Assembly: GCA_040220875.1 (NCBI GenBank)
Contig: JAVJVX010000006.1
Coordinates: 186,001-250,000 of the forward strand
Direction of reading: 5' to 3'
Length of the DNA: 64,000 nt
DNA from: Alphaproteobacteria bacterium
Lineage (GTDB): Bacteria > Pseudomonadota > Alphaproteobacteria > JAVJVX01
Of this stretch, positions 50,160 through 59,164 are shown one piece after another (positions within the stretch are counted from its first letter, which is position 1; every line of letters begins with the position of its first letter). The notes beneath the pieces were generated by a model. That model saw only the letters and a program-made list of their open reading frames with translations, was not told where the DNA came from and made no database searches. The position numbers and the translations under genes are program-made.

Positions 50160-51614
50160 ATGAATACCCCCAGAAAACCTGTGAGCGTCGAGAAGATCGG
50201 TGGCACGTCCATGCGAGACACGGACGCGGTTCTGAACAACGTGCTGCTCCGAAAGAACGGAAAGGACAGCTATTACAACCGCGCCTTCGTCGTCTCCGCC
50301 TATGCGGGTCTCACCAACCTGCTGCTGGAACACAAAAAGACCGGCGAGCCGGGCGTCTACGCGCTCTTCGTGAGCTCGGAATCCGACGGGTCCTGGGGCG
50401 ATGCCCTCAGCCGTGTCAGTGAGGAGATGCGCATGATCAACGCTGACATCTTCGGCGATCATGCGGACCGGACGACGGCGGACCACTTCGTGCGCGAGCG
50501 GATTGAAGGCGCGCGGTCCTGCCTTCTGGATCTCCAGCGCCTTTGCTCCTATGGGCATTTCAGGCTCGACGAGCATTTGATGACCATTCGCGAGATGCTT
50601 TCCGCCCTGGGTGAGGCCCATAGCGCCCATAACACGACGCTCTTGCTGCGCCAGAAGGGTGTCAATGCGACCTTTGTGGACCTGACCGGGTGGCGGGACG
50701 AATGCCATCCCACACTCGACGAGCGGATCGAGAAGGGCCTTGAAAACATCGACTTCGAGAAAGAGCTTCCCATCGTCACCGGATACGCTCACTGCCAGGA
50801 CGGTCTCGTGAAGCGCTTCGACCGCGGCTACACGGAGGTGACGTTTTCATGGATCGCCCAGCATCTGAACGCGGAACAGGCGGTGATCCATAAGGAATTC
50901 CACCTGTCCAGCGCCGATCCCAATATCGTCGGAATCGACAACGTGCGCACGATCGGGCGGACCAATTACGATGTCGCCGACCAGCTCTCGAACATGGGCA
51001 TGGAGGCGGTCCATCCCCGCGCCGCGAAGGGCCTTCGGCAGGCGGAAATTCCGCTTCTGGTCAAGAACACCTTCGATCCCGACGACGCGGGAACGGCGAT
51101 TACCGGCAATTACGTATCCGACAAACCCCAGCCGGAGATCATCACCGGCCTGCGCTCGGTCATCGCGCTTGAGTTCTTCGAGCAGGACATGGTCGGGGTG
51201 AAGGGCTACGATTCGACGATCCTGGAAGTCCTGAAGCGGCACAACGTTCGCATCGTGACGAAATCCTCGAATGCCAACACGATCACGCATTACCTGGCGG
51301 GGTCGCTGAAGGCGGTCAAGCGGGTCGTCAGCAGCCTCGAGGAACGTTATCCCTCGGCGGATATCAATATGCGCAAAATCGCGATCGTCTCGGCCATCGG
51401 CAGTGATATGCGGGTCGACGGGATGACGCGTACGGCAGTCTCGGCACTGGCGGACGCCGGCGTACAGCTTCTTGGCATGCACCAGTTGATGCGCAATGTC
51501 GATATCCAGTTCATTGTTTCGGAAGATGATTACGACAAGGCGGTCAAGGCGCTGCATGAGGCGCTGATCGAGACTCGGACGCCGGCGGCGGCGTCGATCT
51601 CGGCCGCCGCCTGA
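50160..51614 (+). CDS. ask: Ectoine-dedicated aspartate kinase
   Basis: This protein of 484 residues from ATG 50160 follows AAGGAG by 8 bases. The kinase domain starts SVEKIGGTSMRDTDAV, the Ask_Ect version of the usual KFGGTS, and C-terminal ACT-type sequence includes SNANTITHYLAGS and RKIAIVSAIGSDM. Ask_Ect enzymes phosphorylate aspartate for ectoine supply and escape feedback by amino acids of the aspartate family. It ends the operon, and the next genes (51744 on) may still be co-transcribed. Confidence 0.94.
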   Translation: MNTPRKPVSVEKIGGTSMRDTDAVLNNVLLRKNGKDSYYNRAFVVSAYAGLTNLLLEHKKTGEPGVYALFVSSESDGSWGDALSRVSEEMRMINADIFGDHADRTTADHFVRERIEGARSCLLDLQRLCSYGHFRLDEHLMTIREMLSALGEAHSAHNTTLLLRQKGVNATFVDLTGWRDECHPTLDERIEKGLENIDFEKELPIVTGYAHCQDGLVKRFDRGYTEVTFSWIAQHLNAEQAVIHKEFHLSSADPNIVGIDNVRTIGRTNYDVADQLSNMGMEAVHPRAAKGLRQAEIPLLVKNTFDPDDAGTAITGNYVSDKPQPEIITGLRSVIALEFFEQDMVGVKGYDSTILEVLKRHNVRIVTKSSNANTITHYLAGSLKAVKRVVSSLEERYPSADINMRKIAIVSAIGSDMRVDGMTRTAVSALADAGVQLLGMHQLMRNVDIQFIVSEDDYDKAVKALHEALIETRTPAAASISAAA

Positions 51615-51743
51615 TCGGCAGGCCTTTTTCCGACAGGTGGCCACGGCACCTGGTGCCGCCGGGCGGCACGCGAGTTTGGGGGACAGCCGATGACACAACT
51701 GAGCGGTGCGTGACGCGGCATGCGAGCCAGGCGACGTCAGTTC

Positions 51744-51920
51744 ATGTTTTCAAAAAAGCTGGAACGCAAGCGCAAGTGGCGGCGCCTGGCGCTTGCAGCC
51801 TCCGTGGTCGTGGGCCTGGTCGCGTTCGCCCTGCTACTGCTGTCGACCGACACGCTCGCAGGCGAGGCGACGCCGGGTGGCGTATCACCCCCTCTCGCCC
51901 GTGAAGACAACCGGGCATGA
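51744..51920 (+). CDS. Small single-pass membrane protein coupled to the SSS symporter
   Basis: This protein of 58 residues starts at ATG 51744 (an ATG at 51720 would add eight residues). A strongly basic N-terminus (KKLERKRKWRR) precedes one hydrophobic helix of about 20 residues (LALAASVVVGLVAFALLLLS) and a short polar tail, giving an N-in orientation by the positive-inside rule. Its TGA overlaps the ATG of the symporter by 4 bases. Small proteins encoded before sodium:solute symporters can be accessory subunits, so that role is the likeliest. I know no named family for this sequence. Confidence 0.65.
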   Translation: MFSKKLERKRKWRRLALAASVVVGLVAFALLLLSTDTLAGEATPGGVSPPLAREDNRA

Positions 51921-53380
51921 TCGTCGCCAGTTTTCTTTTTTTTCTGATTTTGTTTCTCGGTATCGGCCTCGCCTCCGCCCTGCGGGCGCGCGGGTCACGG
52001 ACCGATTACTACCTGGCCAGCCGGGAGGTCAGCCCGTGGCTGGCGGCCCTGTCGGCGGTCGCGACCAACAATTCCGGCTATATGTTCATCGGTGTTATCG
52101 GCTTCACCTACGCCACCGGACTGCCCGCCATCTGGCTCATGGTGGGATGGATACTGGGCGATTTCTGCGCTTCGCTGTTCATTCACGGGCATCTGCGCGA
52201 GGCAGCCGGACGCACCAACCAGGGCTCCTTCGCCGCCGTGCTCGCCACCTGGACGGGTGATAATTTCGCGACCTGGCGGCGCATCGCGGCGGTCATCATG
52301 GTTCTTTTTCTCGGTGCCTATTCGGCCGCCCAGATCAGCGCCGGCGGCAAGGCTCTGCAAGGCGTGCTCGGCTGGAACCCGGAGACCGGCGCCGTGGTCG
52401 TCGCCGCGATGATCCTCGCCTACAGCTCCGCCGGCGGGCTTCGGGCGTCGATCTGGACCGATGCCGCCCAGTCCCTCGTCATGCTGGCCGCCATGTCGGT
52501 GCTCTTCGCCGTGGGTGTGATGGAACTGGGAGGCCCCGCGGCCACGGTGGAACAGTTGCGCACTGTGCCCGGCTTTCTTGACTGGTTCCCGGATGATTTG
52601 CTGTTTCCGGGCGCGCTCGGCATGGGGCTGTTCGTGCTTGGCTGGATGTTCGCGGGATTCTCCGTCGTCGGCCAGCCCCATGTGATGGTGCGTTTCATGG
52701 CGCTCGACAACCCTCACCACATGTGGCGGGCGCGCGTCTGGTATTACGGATATTTTACCCTGTTCTACGCGCTCGCCACGGGGGTGGGGCTCCTCTCACG
52801 GCTGTACCTGCCCGAGCTTGGCAGTTACGACCCGGAACTGGCGCTGCCCAATATGGCGCTTCAGCTTCTGCCGGAAATTTTCGTGGGAATGATTCTGGCC
52901 GGCATATTCGCCGCCACCATGTCGACCGCCGATTCCCTGGTCCTGAGCTGCTCGGCCGCCCTGACCCATGATCTCCTGCCGCGACGACTGGAAAACCCGT
53001 GGCAGATGAAGGGGGCGACGGCGCTGGTGACAGCGCTGGCACTCGCCATCGCGCTCGGCGAACCGCGGAGCGTGTTCAGCCTCGTGATCCTCGCCTGGTC
53101 GACCCTCGCCTCCGCCTTCGCACCCCTTCTGACGATGTACGCGCTGGGCCGGCGGATCAGCGAAGGGGGCGCGATCCTTGCCATGGTGCTGGGCGCCGCA
53201 ACGGCACTCATCTGGCGCTATCTCGACTGGCACGGCGATGTCTATGAGGGGCTGCCTGGCATCCTCGCGGGGCTTCTCGTCATCGCCCTGCTGTCTCGCC
53301 CGCGGGCCGCCGTTCCGGGACGGTCAGCCGGGCCCGAAACAGCGGCGGAAACACAACCCGGCCCTCCCTCCGCCCGCTGA
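51917..53380 (+). CDS. Sodium:solute symporter (SSS/PutP-like family)
   Basis: This protein of 487 residues has about 13 membrane helices. SSS landmarks are DYYLASREVSPWLAALSAVATNNSGYMFIG (two blocks; helix 1-2 with the sodium-site Ser/Asn region), GGLRASIWTDAAQS and GIFAATMSTADSLVLSCSAALTHDL (two blocks), the helix-8 region with Ser-Thr-Ala-Asp-Ser. It imports a solute with sodium across the inner membrane. Position behind the ectoine operon and a coupled small protein suggests an osmolyte or its precursor, such as proline, ectoine or glutamate; none is proven. Confidence 0.9.
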   Translation: MIVASFLFFLILFLGIGLASALRARGSRTDYYLASREVSPWLAALSAVATNNSGYMFIGVIGFTYATGLPAIWLMVGWILGDFCASLFIHGHLREAAGRTNQGSFAAVLATWTGDNFATWRRIAAVIMVLFLGAYSAAQISAGGKALQGVLGWNPETGAVVVAAMILAYSSAGGLRASIWTDAAQSLVMLAAMSVLFAVGVMELGGPAATVEQLRTVPGFLDWFPDDLLFPGALGMGLFVLGWMFAGFSVVGQPHVMVRFMALDNPHHMWRARVWYYGYFTLFYALATGVGLLSRLYLPELGSYDPELALPNMALQLLPEIFVGMILAGIFAATMSTADSLVLSCSAALTHDLLPRRLENPWQMKGATALVTALALAIALGEPRSVFSLVILAWSTLASAFAPLLTMYALGRRISEGGAILAMVLGAATALIWRYLDWHGDVYEGLPGILAGLLVIALLSRPRAAVPGRSAGPETAAETQPGPPSAR

Positions 53381-53500
53381 CCGGCTGGTTGAGTTTCGCC
53401 TCCCCCGGAGGCTGTGCCAAAGTCAGGGGCCGGAACACGACGATGCCAGGCCGCCCGGGGCGCGCCCGACAAACGGCAAACGTTTCATGGAGGATGTTTC

Positions 53501-54721
53501 ATGGCGACGGAAAAAATACGTTTCGGCGGGCACGCGGAAAGCGAACTTGACGCGCGGCTCGACCGACCGGATGGGCCGGTCCGGGCGACAGCACTTTTCG
53601 CCCATTGCTTTACCTGCTCGAAAAGCATTCCGGCGGCGCGGCGGATTGCCTCGCGCCTGGCGGCCGAAGGCATCGCAGTGCTGCGTTTCGATTTTACCGG
53701 CCTCGGCCATTCCGAGGGCGAATTCGCCAACACCGATTTCACTTCCAATGTCGATGATCTGATCTGCGCGGCCCGACACCTCGAGAAGATGGGCCTCGCG
53801 CCCGACCTTCTGATCGGTCATTCACTGGGGGGCGCCGCCGTGCTGAAGGCCGCGGCCGAAATTCCATCCGCGAGGGCCGTTGTGACGATCGGCGCCCCGG
53901 CCGACCCGGCCCATGTGGCGGCGAATTTTCAGGACCGGATCGCCGAGATCGAGGAGAAGGGAGAAGCCGAAGTCAGCCTGGGCGGCCGGCCGTTCCGGGT
54001 GCGGCGGGAATTTCTTGACGATATCCGGTCGGCCGAGTTGCGCCCGGCGCTTGAAAATCTCAGGAAGGCGCTGCTCATCCTGCATGCACCCCGCGACGCG
54101 GTGGTGGGCATCGACAATGCCAGCGAAATTTTCACCGCCGCCAAACATCCCAAGAGTTTCATTACACTCGACGGGGCCGACCACCTCATCAGCAACAAGC
54201 GGGATGCCGAATATGCAGCCGAGGTCATCGCCGCCTGGGCTTCGCGCTATCTGGATCTCCCGCCGGCCTCCGAACCGGCCAAAGACGCTCCCGAAGCGGG
54301 CGTGCGTGTCATTGAAGCCGATCGGGACGGCTTCAAGCAGGATGTCCTGGCCGGCCGGCATCACATTCTCGCGGACGAGCCCGAGGATTACGGCGGCACC
54401 GATCTGGGACTCAGCCCCTACCAATTCCTCGCCGCCGGGCTCGGCGCCTGCACGTCAATGACGATCCGGCTCTATGCCCGACGGAAGGACTGGCCGCTCG
54501 ACCATGTCCGTGTGGACGTTACGCACGACAAGGTCCACGCGAGCGATTGTGAGGGGGCCGACGCATCAGACAGCAAGGTGGATTGTTTTCGCCGGCGCAT
54601 TGCGCTGACCGGCGAGTTGTCCGACGAGCAGCGCGCGCGGCTGATGGAGATCGCCGATAAATGCCCGGTTCACCGGACCCTCATGAACGACATCCGGATC
54701 GAGACAACCGGCGCCGACTAG
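53501..54721 (+). CDS. Alpha/beta hydrolase-OsmC fusion protein
   Basis: This protein of 406 residues starts at ATG 53501 with GGAGGA at optimal spacing. Residues 1-255 form an alpha/beta hydrolase with FAHCFTCSK, Ser108 in GHSLGGA and Asp/His in LHAPRDAVVG and LDGADHLI. Residues 265-406 form an OsmC domain with peroxidatic/resolving cysteines Cys317 (GLGACTSMTIRLYARRK) and Cys388 (KCPVHRTL). OsmC proteins reduce organic hydroperoxides. Fusions of this kind are widespread, and their combined function is not settled. It might protect against peroxides from the oxygenases nearby. Confidence 0.92.
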   Translation: MATEKIRFGGHAESELDARLDRPDGPVRATALFAHCFTCSKSIPAARRIASRLAAEGIAVLRFDFTGLGHSEGEFANTDFTSNVDDLICAARHLEKMGLAPDLLIGHSLGGAAVLKAAAEIPSARAVVTIGAPADPAHVAANFQDRIAEIEEKGEAEVSLGGRPFRVRREFLDDIRSAELRPALENLRKALLILHAPRDAVVGIDNASEIFTAAKHPKSFITLDGADHLISNKRDAEYAAEVIAAWASRYLDLPPASEPAKDAPEAGVRVIEADRDGFKQDVLAGRHHILADEPEDYGGTDLGLSPYQFLAAGLGACTSMTIRLYARRKDWPLDHVRVDVTHDKVHASDCEGADASDSKVDCFRRRIALTGELSDEQRARLMEIADKCPVHRTLMNDIRIETTGAD

Positions 54722-54943
54722 GGCGGCGGGGCGGCCCGATCCCGACTTCCCCTACCCGCCCCGGTCTTGACATGCTAGTGTTGCAGAATTGGCTGTGACG
54801 GACGCGGTCACCGGCTGCCGACGACCTGGCCGGCTAGCTTGCGCCAATCCGCTTTGCTAGATTGCGCGCACCTGGCCAGTGCCGGGCAGAGCCACCCCGT
54901 CGGCTCTCCACCGTTGAATCCCGCGCCCGATAAGGAGAATGGC

Positions 54944-55705
54944 ATGGATGCTCAACCCGTCACGTCGGGGAATTTCGAACGCCGCCTGCGTCATATTCTG
55001 GAAAGCCTCGAATCAGAGGACAGCCGACTGACGGGAAAGGCCGGGCGCATTTACGAGGCTCTCGAAAAGGACCTGCTGACGGGCCGCTACAAGTTCGGCG
55101 CCGATATCTCGGCGCCGGAGCTGGCCAAGCGCCTCGGGGTCAGCCGCCAGCCCGTGATGGCCGCGCTGAGCCAGTTGCGGGCGGCCGGATACGTGACGAT
55201 TACGCCGCAGGTGGGCTGCCGGGTGGTGACGCCCACGACCGAGGAAATCAGCGACTTCTTCCGGCTTTTCGGCGCCATGGAGGGGGTCATGGCGCGGCTC
55301 GCGGCCGAGCGGGGCGAGCCGGGCGAAGGCGAGGTCCTGCGTCAACTGGCCCAGCAGATCCGGGAGGTCCCCACCGTCCCCGGCAACATCCCCCTCGAAT
55401 ATGCGGAACTTGTCGGCACCTACCATGATGTCATCCGGGCCATGGCACGCGCGCCGAATCTGGCGAGACGGGTTGGCCAGTTCTGGCGCATGTCCGATTT
55501 CCTGCTCTGGAACGGCGCGCCCAATGTGCACCCGGCCGGACTCAGGACGGCGAGCGAGCAACGCCTGGCGATCGCCGAAGCGATCGGGGCGCGCGATTCG
55601 GACAGGGCGGCGGCGCTGATGGAAGACCATGTGTGGGGCAAGCCGGAAAGGGCCGGCTTCCGCCCTCCCGAACAGCAAGGCAGGGCGCCGGGCGCCGAAG
55701 CCTGA
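54944..55705 (+). CDS. GntR family transcriptional regulator (FadR-like, FCD domain)
   Basis: This protein of 253 residues starts at ATG 54944, behind TAAGGAGA. The N-terminal winged helix (about 20-95) includes ELAKRLGVSRQPVMAALSQLRAAGYV (two blocks), the GntR recognition helix. The C-domain is an all-helical FCD effector domain with AELVGTYHDVIRAMA and an SEQRLAIAEAIGARD motif. Members respond to catabolic acids. It precedes the LigAB genes on the same strand, so it probably controls them. A perfect TTGACA sits at 54767-54772 upstream, but I see no good -10. Confidence 0.9.
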   Translation: MDAQPVTSGNFERRLRHILESLESEDSRLTGKAGRIYEALEKDLLTGRYKFGADISAPELAKRLGVSRQPVMAALSQLRAAGYVTITPQVGCRVVTPTTEEISDFFRLFGAMEGVMARLAAERGEPGEGEVLRQLAQQIREVPTVPGNIPLEYAELVGTYHDVIRAMARAPNLARRVGQFWRMSDFLLWNGAPNVHPAGLRTASEQRLAIAEAIGARDSDRAAALMEDHVWGKPERAGFRPPEQQGRAPGAEA

Positions 55706-55874
55706 TCCCGTCGACCGAGGCGCATGGGCCGGCCCGGGGAACCCCCGCGCAAGCGCCGCTTGCGCGATCCCCGGGCTGTGCTAGCGTTTGCCGAGCGGTG
55801 GCCGGATCGCGATCGCAACGCCGTGGAAACCGGTTCAAGCGACGCAAGCAGGAGGGGGCAAGAGGCGCGTGAGC

Positions 55875-56132
55875 ATGTACATGATGGAGAAGGTGCTTTG
55901 GGAGGTCGGGTCAGACCGTGAGAAGGCAAGCGCCTTCAACGAGGCGCCGGATGACTATCTTGCAGGTTTCCGGCTCGAGCCCGACGAGAAGCAGATGCTC
56001 AAGTCGCTCGATGTCCGGCGCATCGCCGACCGGGAGGTCAGCACGCTGCTCCTGTTCGGCGCCTGGCTGGCACTGCGCGGGCCGAAAGAGATTGGTGAAT
56101 ATCTCGGGCGCATGAATACACCGGCTGCATAA
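55875..56132 (+). CDS. LigA-type small subunit of class III extradiol dioxygenase
   Basis: This protein of 85 residues starts at ATG 55875 (GTG 55869 is possible). It is helical, with FNEAPDDYLAGFRLEPDEKQMLKSLDVRRIADREVSTLLLF spread over successive segments, the pattern of the alpha subunit of protocatechuate 4,5-dioxygenase. It has no catalytic metal residues; in LigAB it caps the active site of the large subunit. The large-subunit gene follows 61 bases later with its own ribosome site. Confidence 0.85.
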   Translation: MYMMEKVLWEVGSDREKASAFNEAPDDYLAGFRLEPDEKQMLKSLDVRRIADREVSTLLLFGAWLALRGPKEIGEYLGRMNTPAA

Positions 56133-56193
56133 GGCAGCACTCCCTGTCTGCATAAGTCAAAGAAACAAAAGAAAATTCCCGGAGGAAACAGAG

Positions 56194-57021
56194 ATGGCTG
56201 AGATCGTAGGCGGGTTTCTCATGGCGCATGATCCGCTGGCCGCCGCGGATCCGGGTCTGGCCGACCCGGAGCAGTGCAAGAATGTCATGGCCGCCTATGA
56301 CGAGATCGCCCGCCGCCTCAAGGCGCTCGAGGTGGATACCGTGGTCACCGTAGGCGACGATCACTACCACATGTTTGGCCCCAACTGCGTGCCTCGCTGC
56401 CTGATCGGGGTGGGCGACGTGGAAGGGCCGCTGGAAGACTGGCTCGGCATCGAGCGCCGGCCGGTCCCCAACAATCAGCCTCTCGCCGAACACATCGTGC
56501 GCATGGGCTTCGCCGACGGGATCGACTGGTCCGTCGCCAAGACACTCATCGTCGACCATGCGGCCATGATCCCAATTCACTTCGTTATCGATCCGGATTC
56601 GGGCGTGCGCACCATTCCGGTCTACCTGAACGCATGCGTTGAACCCTTTATTTCATCGCAACGGGCCGCGGAAATCGGCGCCAGCATCCGCCGGGCGGTG
56701 CAAAGCTGGCCAGGCGACGAGCGGGTCGCCGTATTTGGCACGGGCGGCATCAGCCACTGGGTCGGCAGCGCGGAAATGGGCCGGGTCAACGAGGAATTCG
56801 ATCAGAAGATCCTTTCCTTCGCCGCGGCCGGCGATATCGATTCCCTGCTGGCGCTCAGTGACGAGACCATCCTCGAGGAAGGCGGAAACGGCGCGCTTGA
56901 GATCAAGAACTGGATCTGCGCCATGGCCGCACTGCCCGGCTATAGGGCCGATGTCATCGCCTACGAGCCTATCCCGCAATGGATCTGCGGTTGTGGCTTC
57001 GCCGAACTCCGGGCCGCCTGA
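56194..57021 (+). CDS. LigB-type catalytic subunit of class III extradiol dioxygenase
   Basis: This protein of 275 residues has Fe ligands consistent with LigB: His12 (FLMAHDPLA), His57 or His59 (VGDDHYHMFG) and Glu258 (IAYEPIPQW), with the catalytic His of GTGGISHWVG. It cleaves a catechol-type ring next to the hydroxyls with oxygen. Substrate could be a protocatechuate- or gallate-like acid or a bicyclic diol, since the carbazole enzyme CarB also has a LigB subunit. The start has GGAGGAAAC, a very good ribosome site. Confidence 0.9.
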   Translation: MAEIVGGFLMAHDPLAAADPGLADPEQCKNVMAAYDEIARRLKALEVDTVVTVGDDHYHMFGPNCVPRCLIGVGDVEGPLEDWLGIERRPVPNNQPLAEHIVRMGFADGIDWSVAKTLIVDHAAMIPIHFVIDPDSGVRTIPVYLNACVEPFISSQRAAEIGASIRRAVQSWPGDERVAVFGTGGISHWVGSAEMGRVNEEFDQKILSFAAAGDIDSLLALSDETILEEGGNGALEIKNWICAMAALPGYRADVIAYEPIPQWICGCGFAELRAA

Positions 57022-57029
57022 GAAACGGC

Positions 57030-57644
57030 GTGGCGGACAACCGGCACCTCGATTTCTTTTTCGATTTCCTGAGCCCGTTTGCCTATCTTGCCCATGGCGA
57101 GGTGATGGAGCTTTGCGAAAGGCATGATCTCGAGCTGCGCTATCTTCCCATCGATCTGGCGGCGGCGAAGGCGGCCGCGGGCAATACGGGCCCATCCAAC
57201 CGCGACATCCCGGTCAAGCTGCGCTACCTCCTCAGGGATATCGAGCGATGGGCCGAGCATTATGGCGGCCTGCCTGTTAAATTTCCCAAAAGCCTCGAGT
57301 CGCGACGCATGAATATCGGGACCTTCTACGCCATCGCGCGGGGACAGGCCCCGGCCTACGTCACCGCCGGCTTCCACGCCGGCTGGGGCCTGGGCGGCGA
57401 TCTGAACGATGACAGTGTGTTGCGCGCCCTTGCGCGCGAAATGGGTTGGGACGACGATGACTTCCTGGCGTTTCTCGCCGCGCCATCCGGCCAGGCGGCG
57501 TACGAGGCAAGCAACGCCGAGGCGCAGTCGCGCGGCGTTTTCGGCGTGCCCACGATGATGATCGCCGACGAAATGTGGTGGGGCAACGACCGGCTCTTTT
57601 TTATCGAGGCATTTCTCGGGCGCCACTCGGCCACGGGCGCCTGA
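57030..57644 (+). CDS. DsbA-family / 2-hydroxychromene-2-carboxylate isomerase-like protein
   Basis: This protein of 204 residues starts at GTG 57030, 8 bases after the LigB stop. The N-terminus HLDFFFDFLSPFAYLAHGEV has Ser in place of the thioredoxin-fold cysteine, as in HCCA isomerases that use glutathione. The C-part has a long helical insert and ends SRGVFGVPTMMIADEMWWGNDRL (in two blocks), the cis-Pro loop. HCCA isomerase acts in naphthalene and related pathways on the ring-fission product. Coupling to LigB suggests it isomerises that enzyme's product; DsbA-like roles are less likely. Confidence 0.87.
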   Translation: MADNRHLDFFFDFLSPFAYLAHGEVMELCERHDLELRYLPIDLAAAKAAAGNTGPSNRDIPVKLRYLLRDIERWAEHYGGLPVKFPKSLESRRMNIGTFYAIARGQAPAYVTAGFHAGWGLGGDLNDDSVLRALAREMGWDDDDFLAFLAAPSGQAAYEASNAEAQSRGVFGVPTMMIADEMWWGNDRLFFIEAFLGRHSATGA

Positions 57645-57699
57645 TCGCCGCCCTGGGCCGCCCTGAGGGGGCCTGGGGCGCCCCGGGCCGGTGCCGGTC

Positions 57700-58320
57700 C
57701 TAGCTCTCCGCCGGCGCTTCGGCCTCGATCGGCGCGCCGTCACCCGGGACCCGGTCAAGACCGGCATCCGTTGGCCGGTACATCCCCGTCCGCCGGGCGG
57801 CGTGGTCGTAAAGGCCGGTCAGCGTAATCAACAGCTTGGTTGCTTTTTCGAGGGTTTCCTCGAAGCCGGGCTCCTCCGGCAGGAGGGACAGGAGAAGCTC
57901 GCGGCGCAGCACCGCGTAGTAGTCGGTCGCCCGGCGCCCCTCCTCGGTCACCGCGTAGACCGTCTGGCTTTGCGGCGTCCCGGCAGCACGCTCGACCAGG
58001 CCCAGGCGTTCAAGTTTTTTCAACGTGTAGGCGACGTTTGCCGTGTCATCGCGATTGAGCGCCTGAGCGATTTCCGACCCGCTCTTCGGCCGGTCGCGCA
58101 TCCGCAGCACCTGCAGGACAGACACATCCTGAAGCGGCAGGCTCTCGCCCGTGATGGAGGCATTCAACTCCACGCTCCAGCGCCGGAAGGCCTCGTGGAT
58201 ATGGTGCAGGGCGAATTCGAAATCGCTGAAATTCGCCTCGAACCGCGTCCGGGAGAGATGAGATGTCTTATGCAGGTAGTTGAAGGGCGACAGCGTCTCG
58301 TCGTCGGTTTTTTTTGCCAT
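57700..58320 (-). CDS. MarR family transcriptional regulator
   Basis: This protein of 206 residues has a winged helix (about 65-135): LQDVSVLQVLRMRDRPKSG, EIAQALNRDDTANVAYTLKKLERLGLVE (two blocks) and a wing ending VYAVTEEGRR. Long helical ends would dimerise. It is convergent with the DsbA-like gene and lies downstream of the CDGSH-fusion gene on the same strand. It may regulate the Rieske genes through the AT-rich region at 60527-60569. The C-terminal 25 residues are low-complexity. Confidence 0.85.
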   Translation of the reverse strand: MAKKTDDETLSPFNYLHKTSHLSRTRFEANFSDFEFALHHIHEAFRRWSVELNASITGESLPLQDVSVLQVLRMRDRPKSGSEIAQALNRDDTANVAYTLKKLERLGLVERAAGTPQSQTVYAVTEEGRRATDYYAVLRRELLLSLLPEEPGFEETLEKATKLLITLTGLYDHAARRTGMYRPTDAGLDRVPGDGAPIEAEAPAES

Positions 58321-58323
58321 GTA

Positions 58324-58361
58324 CCTAGTGCCCGGCCTTCTGCCTGGTGCCCGGCCTTCCG
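58324..58361. repeat. 19-bp tandem repeat upstream of the MarR gene
   Basis: CCTAGTGCCCGGCCTTCTG (58324-58342) is followed directly by CCTGGTGCCCGGCCTTCCG (58343-58361), two differences. It ends just before the MarR start codon and could be an operator or a slippage product. Confidence 0.8.
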
Positions 58362-58416
58362 GCAGACGCCGGACACCCCGGCCCGAAATAGCCCGCTCGG
58401 GTTACTGTCTTTCGCG

Positions 58417-59154
58417 TCAAAGCTTAATGTTGAGATGAGCCCCGTCGCAAAGCGGCTTGGTCTTGGTCATCTTGCACCCGCACAGGACCACATCCTCGGT
58501 CTCCGCCAGTGTGAAAGGCACCGGCTCGAACTTGGTGCCTTCGTGCGATCCGTCGCAGAATGGCTGGTTCTTGGACTTGCCGCAGGCGCACCAGTAGTAG
58601 GTGCCCGGCTCCAGCTTCAGGAAGTAAGGCTGGGTCTTGGTGCCGTCGGGGAACCGTTTCTTGACCCAGTTTTCCGACGCCGGGCTCGCCATGTTCAGGA
58701 TGAGCTCCATCTTGGTGAACAGCCACTTGCCGTCGATCTTCGCGACCTCCGTCTCGTAGGTCGCGCCGATCCAGTGTGGCGACGGCTCACCCGTGTGCTC
58801 GTCGGGAATCGTGGCGGATTCCCAAAGATACCAGAATGCGGTACCGGTCCGGCCATCGGGCGCGATATCGATCTGCGGCGAGATCATGTAGTGGAGAGAC
58901 CACCAGATCTTCTCACCGGCAATGCCCTTGAGCCCGGCCGCGACGTTCTTGCGCCCTTCATAGCGGCCGAAGCCCTTGCATTCCCAAACACCATGCTCGG
59001 CGAAAAGCGGCGCGATCAGGGTCGGCTCATTCCCCTGGTCGCAGCCCCGCGCATAGGCGACGATCAGCCGGCGGATCTCCTCGAGATCGGACAGGCGCTG
59101 AACGTCGCCCTTGAGATCGGTGAGAAGTTGTTTGATTTCAGCGAGTTCACTCAT
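58417..59154 (-). CDS. SnoaL-like protein fused to two CDGSH [2Fe-2S] motifs
   Basis: This protein of 245 residues starts at ATG 59154 behind AAAGGA. Residues 1-165 have an N-terminal helix and an NTF2/SnoaL-like fold similar to 210-761. Then come two complete CDGSH motifs: Cys179, Cys181, Cys190, His194 ([16 protein letters not shown]) and Cys215, Cys217, Cys226, His230 ([16 protein letters not shown]). Each pattern should bind a redox-active [2Fe-2S] cluster with 3-Cys-1-His ligation. The gene lies 10 bases downstream of a Rieske oxygenase gene and has no obvious ferredoxin partner, so electron transfer is the favoured role. Confidence 0.93.
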   Translation of the reverse strand: MSELAEIKQLLTDLKGDVQRLSDLEEIRRLIVAYARGCDQGNEPTLIAPLFAEHGVWECKGFGRYEGRKNVAAGLKGIAGEKIWWSLHYMISPQIDIAPDGRTGTAFWYLWESATIPDEHTGEPSPHWIGATYETEVAKIDGKWLFTKMELILNMASPASENWVKKRFPDGTKTQPYFLKLEPGTYYWCACGKSKNQPFCDGSHEGTKFEPVPFTLAETEDVVLCGCKMTKTKPLCDGAHLNIKL

Positions 59155-59164
59155 TTTCGGTCCT

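Noticed and set aside
54767-54795. Promoter for the GntR gene based on a perfect TTGACA
   Set aside because: At spacers of 16-18 bases the candidate -10 sequences (TTGGCT, TGGCTG) are poor, so I do not claim a promoter.
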